Counted from the first letter of the stretch, positions 1 through 6,924 are shown. The stretch: 29,728 nucleotides of DNA from Shuttleworthia sp045545575 (GCA_045545575.1 JAZQBE010000010.1:1-29728), one strand, 5' to 3'. Notes: generated by a model from the letters alone, not told the origin. Translations and numbers: made by a program.

Positions 1-185
1 CGAAGCTCCTCCAGGCTGTGGCAGCCGATGATGTTCTTGCCGGCCGCGCGGCCGTTCACGAATTTGTCGACCTTCTCGACGGTACGGTTGTAAACCGCGA
101 CCGTGAAGCCCTTCGACTCCATGTTCATAACCAGGTTTTCACCCATAACTGCCAGACCGATCAGACCGATATCCGCTTTTTTCAT
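1..185 (-). CDS. gnd: 6-phosphogluconate dehydrogenase, N-terminal part (cut by window edge)
   Basis: The first 61 codons of a decarboxylating 6-phosphogluconate dehydrogenase, which converts 6-phosphogluconate to ribulose 5-phosphate with NADP reduction in the cytosol (oxidative pentose phosphate path). The visible part is the start of the Rossmann fold: IGLIGLAVMGENLVMN is the family's glycine-rich dinucleotide loop, followed by VAVYNRT, which ends the second strand and contacts the NADP phosphate in known enzymes. The ATG at 185-183 is preceded by AGGAG at 196-200, 10 nt away. The C-terminal catalytic part lies outside the window. It follows the sugar kinase gene on the same strand, with a tandem hairpin repeat in the 94-bp gap, so it may have its own transcription start or partial read-through. 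The identification is firm for this fragment. Confidence 0.93.
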   Translation of the reverse strand, partial: MKKADIGLIGLAVMGENLVMNMESKGFTVAVYNRTVEKVDKFVNGRAAGKNIIGCHSLEEL

Positions 186-216
186 GACGTTTTTTCTCCT
201 TTTCTATGATTTGGTT

Positions 217-248
217 GAAAGTGGAACAGGGGCCGGACCCCCGTTCCG
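217..248. repeat. Hairpin repeat, copy A (3' end of the kinase gene)
   Basis: A 32-nt element matching the copies at 3433 and 20323 at 27 of 32 positions, in the same orientation. It has the same plan: GGAAC arm, G run, short loop, C run, GTTCCG arm. A fourth, partial copy (18 of 21 matching) follows directly at 253-273, so the site is a tandem one-and-a-half unit. On the minus strand it lies just after the kinase stop codon and is followed only by a weak T-rich stretch, so it may act as a terminator or as an mRNA 3'-end stabiliser upstream of gnd. Confidence 0.7.
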
Positions 249-252
249 GTTT

Positions 253-273
253 GGGGGCCGAACCCCCGTTCCG
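253..273. repeat. Partial fourth copy of the hairpin repeat
   Basis: This stretch aligns to the last 21 nt of the repeat family with 18 identities, and GGGGG (253-257) and CCCCC (263-267) can pair around CCGAA. It directly abuts copy A and the stop codon of the kinase gene at 280-282. Confidence 0.5.
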
Positions 274-279
274 TTTTTC

Positions 280-1359
280 TTATCTCTGGACGCGCGCGTT
301 GCCCGCGTAGACGTCCCAGACCTGCTTTTCATCCGCCGGCTCGGCATAGTCGTTTAAGCTCGATGCCGCCAGCACGCCGCTCGCCCAGCCGAAGCCGATC
401 CACTTGTCCGGATCCCAGCCCTGGCTGACCGCGTAGAGCAGACCGCCGGAGAAGCCGTCGCCGCCGCCGATGCGGTCCATGACCTGGATCGGCCGGGGCT
501 CTTCCACGTACCACTGGCCGTCCGCCCAGAGGATGGCGCCCCAGAGGTGCTCGTTCGCGGAAACGACCTGGCGCAGCGTCGTCGCGTAGGCCTTCGCGTT
601 CGGATACTTCGCGCGGACCTGGTCGATCATCACCTTGAAGCTGTCGATCTTGCTCTGCAGATCCTTGCCGCCGGCTTCCGGTCCCTTGAACCCTAAGCAA
701 AGCTGGAAGTCTTCTTCGTTGCCGACCAGGATGTCGGCCGCGGAGGCGATTTCATGGAACGCCGCCGACAGTTCTTCCTCGCGGCCCTTCCAGAAGGTGG
801 CGCGGTAGTTTAAGTCGAAGGAAACCAGCGTGCCGTGCTCCTTGGCCACCTTTGCCAGCGCCAGGCAGCACTGCGTCGTCTCGGGGCTCATCGCCGCGAT
901 CAGGCCGGACAGGTGAAGGATGCCGACGCCTTCGGTTCCGAAGATGCGCTCCAGATCGAAATCGTCCGCGGAAAGGGTGCGGCCGACTTCACCGGCGCGG
1001 TCGTTCCAGACACGCGGTGCGCGCAGGCCGAAGCCGGAATCCGCGATGTTGAACTGATGACGGTAGCCCCAGGGGCCGCCCTGGGGGACGTCCGGGCCTT
1101 CGCAGGCGATGTTGCGGGCGCGAAGCTGGGCCTTGATGAACGCGGCCACCGGGCTGCCCTCCACGAACTTCGAAAGCACCAGGCACTCCTTGCCGAGGCT
1201 GGAAGCGACGTTTAAGACGTTGCTCTCGGCGCTGGTGGCCTGCATGTAGAACTGGTTGCTGTTGTGCACCGCCATGCGGTTGGCCGGCGTGATGCGCACG
1301 CCCATGCTCGTGACACAGGCGACAGCGTACTTGCAGTTTTCGCGAATTTTCAGATCCAT
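280..1359 (-). CDS. PfkB-family sugar kinase (2-keto-3-deoxygluconate kinase-like)
   Basis: A 359-residue cytosolic ribokinase/PfkB-fold kinase. The PfkB C-terminal signature is clear at residues 297-306 (IGGGDGFSGG). Asp301 is the expected catalytic base and the preceding glycines form the anion hole. FDLNYRATFWKG in the middle is typical of 2-keto-3-deoxygluconate kinase-like members, which phosphorylate a sugar acid at the terminal hydroxyl with ATP. The start is the ATG at 1359, with AGGGG at 1366-1370 six nt away; an in-frame extension to 1428 has no ribosome site. It lies 88 bp after the HAD phosphatase gene and 94 bp before gnd, all on the minus strand, so a sugar-acid substrate is a reasonable inference. 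The exact substrate cannot be read from sequence, and no KDPG aldolase is visible nearby. Confidence 0.85.
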   Translation of the reverse strand: MDLKIRENCKYAVACVTSMGVRITPANRMAVHNSNQFYMQATSAESNVLNVASSLGKECLVLSKFVEGSPVAAFIKAQLRARNIACEGPDVPQGGPWGYRHQFNIADSGFGLRAPRVWNDRAGEVGRTLSADDFDLERIFGTEGVGILHLSGLIAAMSPETTQCCLALAKVAKEHGTLVSFDLNYRATFWKGREEELSAAFHEIASAADILVGNEEDFQLCLGFKGPEAGGKDLQSKIDSFKVMIDQVRAKYPNAKAYATTLRQVVSANEHLWGAILWADGQWYVEEPRPIQVMDRIGGGDGFSGGLLYAVSQGWDPDKWIGFGWASGVLAASSLNDYAEPADEKQVWDVYAGNARVQR

Positions 1360-1447
1360 TTGTTTCCCCTCTTTCTTGGATGCTCGACGGCCGGGTATTG
1401 TCGTCCGGTGACGGCCGTCACGGTTCACCGGATTTCTTCAAACCGTT

Positions 1448-2332
1448 TTACCAGGTCGGATTTTCAAGCAGAACCTTGTTGAAGGCTTCGAGCGCCGCAG
1501 CCATGTTCTCGCCTTCGTAGGTGCCGTCGCGCAGCTGATCCGCGATCTCGGCCGCGGCCTTCTCCCAGCTGGCGTCTTCCTGTCCCGGAATGATCGGATA
1601 GTACAGAACGCCGTTGGCGCGGGCCGCGCCGTAATCGCCCGGGGCGTCGCCGATCATCAGGATGTGGTTCGGCGCGTAGTGGCCGGAATTGGCCTTCTTG
1701 ATGCACTCCGCCTTGGTGCCGAGTTCCTGTCCGGCGACCTCCGTCACGTACGGCAGCAGTCCGTGCTCGCCCCACTCCCGCACGATCGCTTCATGCGGCG
1801 TCGCGGAGACGATGACGATGTCCGCGTATTCCATAAAGCGGGCGAAGGCTTCCTTCACCTTCGGGAACGGCGTCACACCGCGGACGATGTGGGCGATGTT
1901 CGCGTCGACCTCTTCCGTCCACTGCATGGTGCGCTCTAAGATCGGATCGCTCTCGGGCAGCGAATCATTGTACGCCTTTAACGAAGCGATGCTCAGTTTG
2001 TCGGCGGTGTCGATCCACTTCTGCAGGGAGCTCATATCCGGGGCGACGTAGCCGCGCTCCTTCGCTTCCTTGCGCTCGCCTAAAAGCTTTAAGGTGCGGA
2101 TCAGCGCCGGATAGCGGTTCATACCGCGGGTGGTGGAATACAGGTTGACGAATTCCGCTGCTTCCCGCGCGAAACGGGAAACGCTCTGCAGTCCCCATAC
2201 GTTCACCGTTGCCGGGCAGAAGCACTCTTTGTGTTTCAGCTCCATGTTGTCGAACACGCATCCGTCCGAGTCGACGCAGACCATAAAGTCATGCTTTCGG
2301 TTCATGTTTACCAGGATGTCGTCCAGGGCCAT
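1448..2332 (-). CDS. HAD-family hydrolase (probable sugar-phosphate phosphatase)
   Basis: A 294-residue haloacid dehalogenase-fold protein. All four HAD motifs are visible: motif I DSDGCVFD with the Asp21 nucleophile and Asp23 general acid, motif II Ser176 in VIVSATP, motif III a lysine in GTKAECIKK (around 207-213), and motif IV IGDAPGD with Asp229 and Asp233 for Mg2+. A helical insertion of about 140 residues between motifs I and II is the cap that would choose the substrate. The start at 2332 is set by AGGAGG at 2341-2346, 8 nt upstream. It is the first gene of a minus-strand pair with the PfkB kinase and is divergent from an AraC regulator. A phosphatase beside a kinase suggests recycling or removal of a side-product phosphate, but the substrate is unknown. 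Confidence 0.85.
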   Translation of the reverse strand: MALDDILVNMNRKHDFMVCVDSDGCVFDNMELKHKECFCPATVNVWGLQSVSRFAREAAEFVNLYSTTRGMNRYPALIRTLKLLGERKEAKERGYVAPDMSSLQKWIDTADKLSIASLKAYNDSLPESDPILERTMQWTEEVDANIAHIVRGVTPFPKVKEAFARFMEYADIVIVSATPHEAIVREWGEHGLLPYVTEVAGQELGTKAECIKKANSGHYAPNHILMIGDAPGDYGAARANGVLYYPIIPGQEDASWEKAAAEIADQLRDGTYEGENMAAALEAFNKVLLENPTW

Positions 2333-2346
2333 AAATACTTCCTCCT

Positions 2347-2453
2347 TTTTTGCAATGCAGTGTCCCCCGGCCGGTTTTCCGGCCTCATGAACACAGTATA
2401 AAGGAGGGCCGGCAAAAAAGCCATTGAAGAGGTTGTTGTATGCATTGCAAAAA
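2347..2453. repeat. Inverted pair of 13-bp sequences in the HAD/araC divergent region
   Basis: TGCATTGCAAAAA occurs on the plus strand at 2441-2453 and, in opposite orientation, at 2347-2359. The inner copy abuts the HAD gene's Shine-Dalgarno. The outer copy lies upstream of both promoters. Centre-to-centre distance is about 94 bp, close to nine helical turns, which would suit a regulator bridging two sites. The function is inferred. Confidence 0.4.
2395..2423 (-). promoter_or_regulatory. Candidate activator-dependent promoter of HAD-kinase pair
   Basis: On the minus strand a good -10 (TATACT, 2395-2400) is preceded 17 bp upstream by a poor -35 (TGGCTT, 2418-2423). A weak -35 is what an AraC-type activator would compensate. 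The inferred leader then starts with a perfect GGCCGG/CCGGCC hairpin with a 4-nt loop (2369-2384), placed to protect the 5' end. Confidence 0.45.
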
Positions 2454-2465
2454 TTGTGGTATGCT
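2436..2465 (+). promoter_or_regulatory. Candidate promoter of the AraC-type regulator, with TATGC direct repeat
   Basis: An extended -10, TGGTATGCT (2457-2465), has an imperfect -35 TTGTAT (2436-2441) 18 bp upstream. TATGC recurs at 2439-2443 and 2460-2464, exactly 21 bp (two helical turns) apart. That is the spacing expected for direct half-sites of an AraC-family protein, so this may be the operator for autoregulation and for activating the divergent pair. The second half-site is also the -10, so chance resemblance is possible. Confidence 0.4.
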
Positions 2466-2515
2466 GTATTTGACCTTTGATTCCTCTCCGCGATTTTCAC
2501 AGGAAGGTGCTCTCC

Positions 2516-3427
2516 ATGGCCAGAAAACAGGCGTATACCACACCCTTCTCCACCCGGCAGTACATGCTCTCCCGGGATTTCGAAATCTTCTATTACAACG
2601 ACAGCCACCTGCAGAGCGTCGACAACCACACGCACGACTATTACGAGTTCTATTTCTTCCTCGGCGGAAACGTCTCCATGTCCATCCGCGACGAGGAATT
2701 CCCTCTGCAGAAAGGCGATATGATCCTGATCCCGCCGGGCGTGCGCCATCATCTGCGCAACCACAATCCGGATCTGCCCTACCAGCGCTTTATCTTCTGG
2801 ATTTCCAAGGAGTACCTAAGCCGCCTGACGTCCCAGTCGCCGGACTACAGTTACCTGATGCAGGAAGCCGTTCTGACGCGCCAGTTCATCTATCATTTTG
2901 ACGTTCTGACCTTCAATAACCTGCAGGGAAAAATCTACGCGCTGCTCGAAGAAATCCACTCCGCCCAGCGCTTCGGACACGAAGCCCGCCTGACCTTAGA
3001 CGTCGCGGACCTGGTGCTTTCCATGAACCGCTATGCCTATGAGGCGGATCACCCCGAAACCGAGCGGGAAACCCAGCATCTGTACGAAAACGTCCTCACC
3101 TATATCGAACGGCATCTGACCGAAGAGCTCTCCCTCGACCGGATCGCCGGCAACTTCTTCGTCAGCAAATATCACGTATCCCATATCTTTAAGGAACAGA
3201 TGGGGCTCTCGCTGCATCAGTACATACAAAAAAAGCGCCTCGAGCGAAGCTGCGAGGCGATTCTGGCCGGGGAAAACATCCACCTGGCCTGTGAACTGTG
3301 CGGTTTTGGGGATTATTCAAGCTATTTCCGAGCCTTCCGAAAGGAATACGGCATGTCGCCAAGCGAATACGCCGACGTGCACGGCGGAATGCTGCGCACC
3401 CGGAATGAAAATGAAACCAGCGTCTGA
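2516..3427 (+). CDS. AraC/XylS-family transcriptional regulator
   Basis: A 303-residue regulator. Residues about 15-110 form a cupin-like sensor domain with the usual HTHDYYEFYFFLGG and LQKGDMILIPPGVRHHL blocks. Residues about 200-290 hold the two helix-turn-helix motifs of the AraC DNA-binding domain, ending in the family signature around GFGDYSSYFRAFRKEYGMSP. The start is the ATG at 2516, with AGGAAGG at 2501-2507; a TTG start at 2477 has no ribosome site. It is divergent from the HAD phosphatase and sugar kinase genes with a 183-bp shared control region, so it very likely controls them in response to a sugar or sugar acid. The ligand cannot be deduced. A strong terminator follows at 3432-3470. 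Confidence 0.93.
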   Translation: MARKQAYTTPFSTRQYMLSRDFEIFYYNDSHLQSVDNHTHDYYEFYFFLGGNVSMSIRDEEFPLQKGDMILIPPGVRHHLRNHNPDLPYQRFIFWISKEYLSRLTSQSPDYSYLMQEAVLTRQFIYHFDVLTFNNLQGKIYALLEEIHSAQRFGHEARLTLDVADLVLSMNRYAYEADHPETERETQHLYENVLTYIERHLTEELSLDRIAGNFFVSKYHVSHIFKEQMGLSLHQYIQKKRLERSCEAILAGENIHLACELCGFGDYSSYFRAFRKEYGMSPSEYADVHGGMLRTRNENETSV

Positions 3428-3431
3428 AGTC

Positions 3432-3470
3432 AAAAAGCGGAACGGGTGCCTGACCCCCGTTCCGCTTTTT
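3432..3470. terminator. Bidirectional terminator between araC-type gene and ohrR
   Basis: A perfect 15-bp stem (3432-3446 with 3456-3470) with a 9-nt loop, A5 on the left and T5 on the right, fills the 46-bp gap between two convergent genes. It therefore works as an intrinsic terminator in both directions. The inner 32 nt belong to the repeat family also found at 217 and 20323. Confidence 0.9.
3433..3464. repeat. Hairpin repeat, copy B
   Basis: 32 nt identical, loop included, to the copy at 20323-20354 about 17 kb away, and 27 of 32 identical to the copy at 217. Conservation of the unpaired loop (TGCCTGACC) shows the copies share an origin and are not independent terminators. Confidence 0.85.
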
Positions 3471-3473
3471 CCG

Positions 3474-3968
3474 TTACTCTTCCGGTGCCAGCTCCGCCAG
3501 CATCCGGTACAGCAGATCGTAAATCAGCCGGGCTTCCTCGGGCGAGAGGTGGATACAGCCGCCCATGCCGGCAGGGACTTTCACGGCTTCATCGCGCAGC
3601 GCGAGTCCTTCATCCGTCAAGGTAAGCATCAGCGTGCGCTCGTCGTCACAGCCGCGTTCCCGGGTCAGGTAGCCTTTGCTTTCCAGTTTCTTTAAGACCG
3701 GCGTCAGCGTCCCGGAATCGAGATGCAGTTTATGCCCGAGATCCTTCGCGCAGATCTGCCGCTCTTCCCACAGCACCATCATGACCAGATACTGCGTATA
3801 CGTCAGATCCAGCGGGTCCAGATAGGGCTTGTAGCGCCGTGTAATCTCCTTCGAGACGGCATACAGCGGAAAGCAGAGCTGGTTTTCCAGTTTCAGCGCG
3901 TCATAGGGTTCAAACCCCGGCGCAAGTGCCGGCATGCCGGCGGGTGTCGTGTTTTTGTTTTCTTTCAT
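3474..3968 (-). CDS. ohrR: OhrR-type MarR family organic-peroxide-sensing repressor
   Basis: A 164-residue MarR-family repressor that closely follows OhrR. The LENQLCFPLYA block carries the peroxide-sensing Cys32, and the two tyrosines that hydrogen-bond that cysteine in Bacillus subtilis OhrR are kept at the same spacing (Tyr46, Tyr57). LDSGTLTPVLKKLESKGYLTRERG is the winged-helix recognition region. A second cysteine (Cys138) sits 106 residues after Cys32, close to the Cys22-Cys127 spacing of the two-cysteine Xanthomonas OhrR, so this is probably the disulfide-forming class. The start is the ATG at 3968; its ribosome site is weak, which fits low expression as the last gene of trxA-trxB-ohrR. 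A perfect palindrome in the trxA promoter is its likely operator. No ohr peroxidase gene is in view. A general MarR role is the alternative. Confidence 0.85.
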   Translation of the reverse strand: MKENKNTTPAGMPALAPGFEPYDALKLENQLCFPLYAVSKEITRRYKPYLDPLDLTYTQYLVMMVLWEERQICAKDLGHKLHLDSGTLTPVLKKLESKGYLTRERGCDDERTLMLTLTDEGLALRDEAVKVPAGMGGCIHLSPEEARLIYDLLYRMLAELAPEE

Positions 3969-4014
3969 TATGATTTGTTTCTCTGCAAACGGCGATCCGG
4001 TGATCCGATCGCTC

Positions 4015-4923
4015 CTACATCGCGTCAATATATCCGCAGGCTGCCAGTGCCGCCACGGCCCCGTCGGCCGCTGCCGTCGTCAGCTGGCGCACGGTTTTCG
4101 TGCGGCAGTCGCCGGCCACGAAGATGCCGGGGGCCGACGTCAGGCAGTCCTCGCCGCCGACGATGTATCCGGCGGGATCGAGATCCACCACGTCCGCAAA
4201 GGCGGCGTTCTCCGGCATCTGGCCGATGGCGATGAACAGGCCGTTCACTTCCAGGGTGCTCTTTTCGCCGGTTTTCACGTTGTTCAGCTCCAGCCCCGTC
4301 AGGCGGTTTTCACCCAGCAGCGCCGAGATCGTGGTGTTTAAGATGAACTCGACGTTCTCCCGCTCCCGCAGCGCCTCGAGCTGCTTCTCCTCACCGCGGA
4401 ACCCTTCCCGGCGGTGGATCAGATACACCTTCTTGCAGTAATTGGAAAGGAAGAACGCGTCCTCCAGCGCCGTATTGCCGCCGCCGTTGACCGCGACCGT
4501 CTTGTTGCGGTAAAACATGCCGTCGCAGGTCGCACAGTAGGAAATGCCCGCGCCGATCCACTCGGTCTCGTGTTCCAGGCCCAGGGGACGGTTCTTCGCG
4601 CCGGTGGCAAGAATGACCGCCTTGCAGGGGATGTCCTCGCCGTTGACGGTCACCGCTTTTTCGCGGCCGAGATCCTTGATTCCGTCCACACGGCCGGCGC
4701 GGTATTCGGCGCCGAGCGAGGTGGCCTGGTCGTACAGGCCCGCCGCGAACTCATAGCCGGAGGTGTTCTTGATTCCGGGATAATTGGCGATGTCCGGCGT
4801 GTTGATGATCTGCCCGCCGTAGCTGGCTGCCTCGATCATGAGCACAGATTTGCCGGCGCGGACGCCGTAGATGGCTGCGGACATGCCGGCGGTGCCTGCC
4901 CCGACGATAATGATGTCGTACAT
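4015..4923 (-). CDS. trxB: Thioredoxin reductase
   Basis: A 302-residue cytosolic flavoenzyme that passes electrons from NADPH through FAD to thioredoxin. The FAD loop is GAGTAG at residues 8-13. The redox-active pair Cys130-Cys133 sits in CATCDG. The pyridine nucleotide loop is GGGNTALEDA from residue 147, and HRREGFR shows the basic residues expected for NADPH. A second FAD-binding block, GDCRTKTVRQLTTAAADG, lies near the C-terminus. The length is normal for the low-molecular-weight family. Asn replaces the Asp often seen in GGGDSA, a variant I recall from clostridial members. It is 37 bp downstream of trxA and 46 bp upstream of ohrR on the minus strand, consistent with one redox operon. 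Confidence 0.95.
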   Translation of the reverse strand: MYDIIIVGAGTAGMSAAIYGVRAGKSVLMIEAASYGGQIINTPDIANYPGIKNTSGYEFAAGLYDQATSLGAEYRAGRVDGIKDLGREKAVTVNGEDIPCKAVILATGAKNRPLGLEHETEWIGAGISYCATCDGMFYRNKTVAVNGGGNTALEDAFFLSNYCKKVYLIHRREGFRGEEKQLEALRERENVEFILNTTISALLGENRLTGLELNNVKTGEKSTLEVNGLFIAIGQMPENAAFADVVDLDPAGYIVGGEDCLTSAPGIFVAGDCRTKTVRQLTTAAADGAVAALAACGYIDAM

Positions 4924-4960
4924 AATACGGTTCCTTTCCCGATCACGTCGTTTAAAAATC

Positions 4961-5272
4961 TTATTTCACGAGCGCAAGGATCTGATCCTTGTTCACGACA
5001 CCCACGGACTTGTTCGCCGGTTCGCCGTTCTTGAACACGATCAGCGTCGGGATGGACATGACGCCGAACTGCTCCGCCAGCTCCATTTCGTCGTCCACGT
5101 TCACTTTGCCGACCTTGAAGCTGCCGTCGCTTTCATCGGCGACCTGCTCCACCAGCGGGGAAAGCATTTTGCACGGGCCGCACCAGGATGCCCAGAAGTC
5201 CACCAGGACGGGGACATCGCTCTGTAATACTTCGGTTTCGAAATTGTCGTTGGTGATGGTGATTGCTGCCAT
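4961..5272 (-). CDS. trxA: Thioredoxin
   Basis: A 103-residue thioredoxin. The active-site block is FWASWCGPCK, with Cys31 and Cys34. The cis-proline loop is present at SIPTLIVFKNGE, and the length is standard. It reduces disulfides in cytosolic proteins such as ribonucleotide reductase and peroxiredoxins and is recharged by the TrxB encoded next to it. The ATG at 5272 has an excellent AAGGAGG (5279-5285) 6 nt upstream; an in-frame start at 5293 would overlap that site. It is the first gene of the trxA-trxB-ohrR operon, driven by the promoter at 5342-5370. Confidence 0.97.
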   Translation of the reverse strand: MAAITITNDNFETEVLQSDVPVLVDFWASWCGPCKMLSPLVEQVADESDGSFKVGKVNVDDEMELAEQFGVMSIPTLIVFKNGEPANKSVGVVNKDQILALVK

Positions 5273-5341
5273 ATCAGGCCTCCTTCTATTCAATAATACA
5301 CCGCGTGTTTTCTTTTGTGCGTTTTTCTTTAACGCAAGTTA

Positions 5342-5370
5342 ATTGTACGCAATTAAATTGCGTTTGTCAA
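5342..5370 (-). promoter_or_regulatory. Strong promoter of trxA-trxB-ohrR
   Basis: On the minus strand, TTGACA (5365-5370), a 17-bp spacer and TACAAT (5342-5347) make a near-perfect housekeeping-sigma promoter. The start point would be near 5335, leaving a leader of about 60 nt. An inverted repeat with 7-bp arms (5371-5377 and 5382-5388) abuts the -35 on its upstream side. A promoter this strong would need repression, which fits the operator inside it. Confidence 0.88.
5347..5363. promoter_or_regulatory. Probable OhrR operator (17-bp perfect palindrome in the trxA promoter)
   Basis: ACGCAATT-A-AATTGCGT is a perfect palindrome filling the spacer of the trxA promoter, so a bound repressor would block RNA polymerase. 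Its CAATT-A-AATTG core matches what I recall of B. subtilis OhrR operators. A degenerate second site, CAAGTTAATTG, lies at 5335-5345 over the start point, centre 15 bp away. Autoregulation by the OhrR encoded at the operon's end is the simplest reading. Confidence 0.75.
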
Positions 5371-5433
5371 GCATTTTCTGAAAAATGCACAATGCATCTG
5401 AAAGATTCCCCGATTTCTTGGCATTTCGTCATC

Positions 5434-5463
5434 TTGAGGCCGCGCGTCCGGTAAGCGTATAAT
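5434..5463 (+). promoter_or_regulatory. Promoter of the antiporter gene
   Basis: TTGAGG (5434-5439), an 18-bp spacer and a perfect TATAAT (5458-5463). The -10 overlaps the upstream in-frame ATG at 5462, which rules that codon out as the translation start and supports 5504. Confidence 0.7.
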
Positions 5464-5503
5464 GAATTCCAATCCATTACAAACAGAAGAGAAGGATCAA
5501 GCC

Positions 5504-6796
5504 ATGGAACTGTTTCTTTCGGTCGCTGTCGCCATCTTCGCGGGCCTGATGCTGACCCGTGTATTCAAACGTCTGCATCTGAATTTCCCGGACGTGACGT
5601 CCTATCTGATTGCCGGTCTTCTGATCGGCCCCTACGGCCTCGGCCGTATCGGCATCGGCGGTCTCGGCTTTTCAGACTTCGAGGCCGTGGCATCCATGTC
5701 GCCGATCAGCACGGCTGCGCTGGGCTTTATCGCCTTCTCCATCGGCAGCGAATTCAAGCTGTCGGAGCTGAAGCACACCGGCAAAACCGCCACCGTCATC
5801 GGCATCTTCCAGGCCGTCGCCGCGACGCTGCTCGTCGACGCCGCCATGATCGGGCTGCACTTTATCCTCGGTCCGGACGTCCTGCCGCTGCCGGCTGCGA
5901 TCACGCTCGGCGCCATTGCCGCCGCGACCGCGCCCGCCGCCACGCTGATGGTCGTTCGCCAGTACAAGGCAGACGGTCCGCTGACCCGGCTGCTGCTGCC
6001 AATCGTCGCTTTGGATGACGCCGTCGGCCTCATCCTGTTCTCCGTCTCCTTCGGCATCGCCCGCGCGCTGCAGAGCGGCTCCGTCGACGTGCTTTCCATC
6101 GTCGTCGAACCCCTGCTGGAAATTGTCTTCTCGGTGCTGCTCGGCTCCCTGCTGGGTTACCTGCTGACCCTGCAGGAAAAGATGTTCTTCTCCAACAAGA
6201 ACCGTCTGACGATGACGATCTCCTTCGTCTTCCTGACCGTGGCGCTGTCCTACCTGAAGATCCCGGTCGGCCCGGTAACCATCTCCTTCTCGTCGCTTCT
6301 GGTGTGCATGATGCTCGGCACCGTCTTCTGCAACATGTGCGAATACGAGGAAGACATTATGAAGCGTGCCGAGAGCTGGACCGTTCCGCTGAACTGCTGT
6401 TTCTTCGTCCTGAGCGGCGCGGAGCTGCAGCTGGGCGTCTTTGCGCACCTGGACTACGTGATCATCGGCGTCGTCTATATCCTCGTCCGTTCCCTGGGCA
6501 AGTATTTCGGCGCGCGGACAAGTGCGAGTTTCATGCACTGTGACCGCAACGTCGTCAACCACCTCGGCATCACCCTGCTGCCCCAGGCCGGCGTCGCGCT
6601 GGGCATGAGCGCCCAGGCGATGGTCCTCGGCGGCGCGGAAGGCGCGCTCATCCGCAACGTTACGCTGTTCGGCGTGCTGATCTATGAACTGGTCGGTCCG
6701 ACCCTGACAAAGATGTCGCTGCAGGCCGCGGGCGAAATCACAGAAAAGCCCCGCGAAAAGGAACACCGCGAACGTTTCCGCCCGCGCAAAGCGTAA
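5504..6796 (+). CDS. Cation/proton antiporter (CPA2, Kef/NapA type)
   Basis: A 430-residue polytopic membrane protein of the monovalent cation:proton antiporter-2 type, exchanging Na+ or K+ for H+. Roughly 12-13 hydrophobic segments span almost the whole length. The TAPAATLMVV stretch (about residues 142-151) is the broken helix of this fold, and VALDDAVGLILF places adjacent Asp171-Asp172 at the ion-binding position. There is no RCK/TrkA nucleotide-binding domain, only a short basic tail (EKPREKEHRERFRPRKA), so ligand gating like KefB/KefC is unlikely. The start at 5504 is preceded by a modest GAGAAGGA; the ATG at 5462 lies in the -10 box. It is monocistronic, divergent from trxA, and ends at a strong terminator. 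Ion specificity is not evident. Confidence 0.88.
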   Translation: MELFLSVAVAIFAGLMLTRVFKRLHLNFPDVTSYLIAGLLIGPYGLGRIGIGGLGFSDFEAVASMSPISTAALGFIAFSIGSEFKLSELKHTGKTATVIGIFQAVAATLLVDAAMIGLHFILGPDVLPLPAAITLGAIAAATAPAATLMVVRQYKADGPLTRLLLPIVALDDAVGLILFSVSFGIARALQSGSVDVLSIVVEPLLEIVFSVLLGSLLGYLLTLQEKMFFSNKNRLTMTISFVFLTVALSYLKIPVGPVTISFSSLLVCMMLGTVFCNMCEYEEDIMKRAESWTVPLNCCFFVLSGAELQLGVFAHLDYVIIGVVYILVRSLGKYFGARTSASFMHCDRNVVNHLGITLLPQAGVALGMSAQAMVLGGAEGALIRNVTLFGVLIYELVGPTLTKMSLQAAGEITEKPREKEHRERFRPRKA

Positions 6797-6853
6797 CCGC
6801 CCGCGCCTCCCGGAAACCTTCCGCAAGCCGTGTTTTTACAATCCGGAACACAC

Positions 6854-6897
6854 AAAACACCCGTCCCCGCGACAGACATCGCAGGGACGGGTGTTTT
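6854..6897. terminator. Bidirectional terminator between antiporter and glycosidase genes
   Basis: A 14-bp perfect stem (6854-6867 with 6884-6897), extended by an inner GCGA/TCGC pair, has A4 on the left and T5 on the right. It sits between two convergent genes and serves both. Confidence 0.9.
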
Positions 6898-6924
6898 TCT
6901 GCTTATGGCATCCTGTGAAACCGT

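Noticed and set aside
5462..5503. Upstream ATG of the antiporter gene
   Set aside because: The codon lies within the TATAAT -10 box (5458-5463), so it would not be in the mRNA; ATG at 5504 has its own ribosome site.
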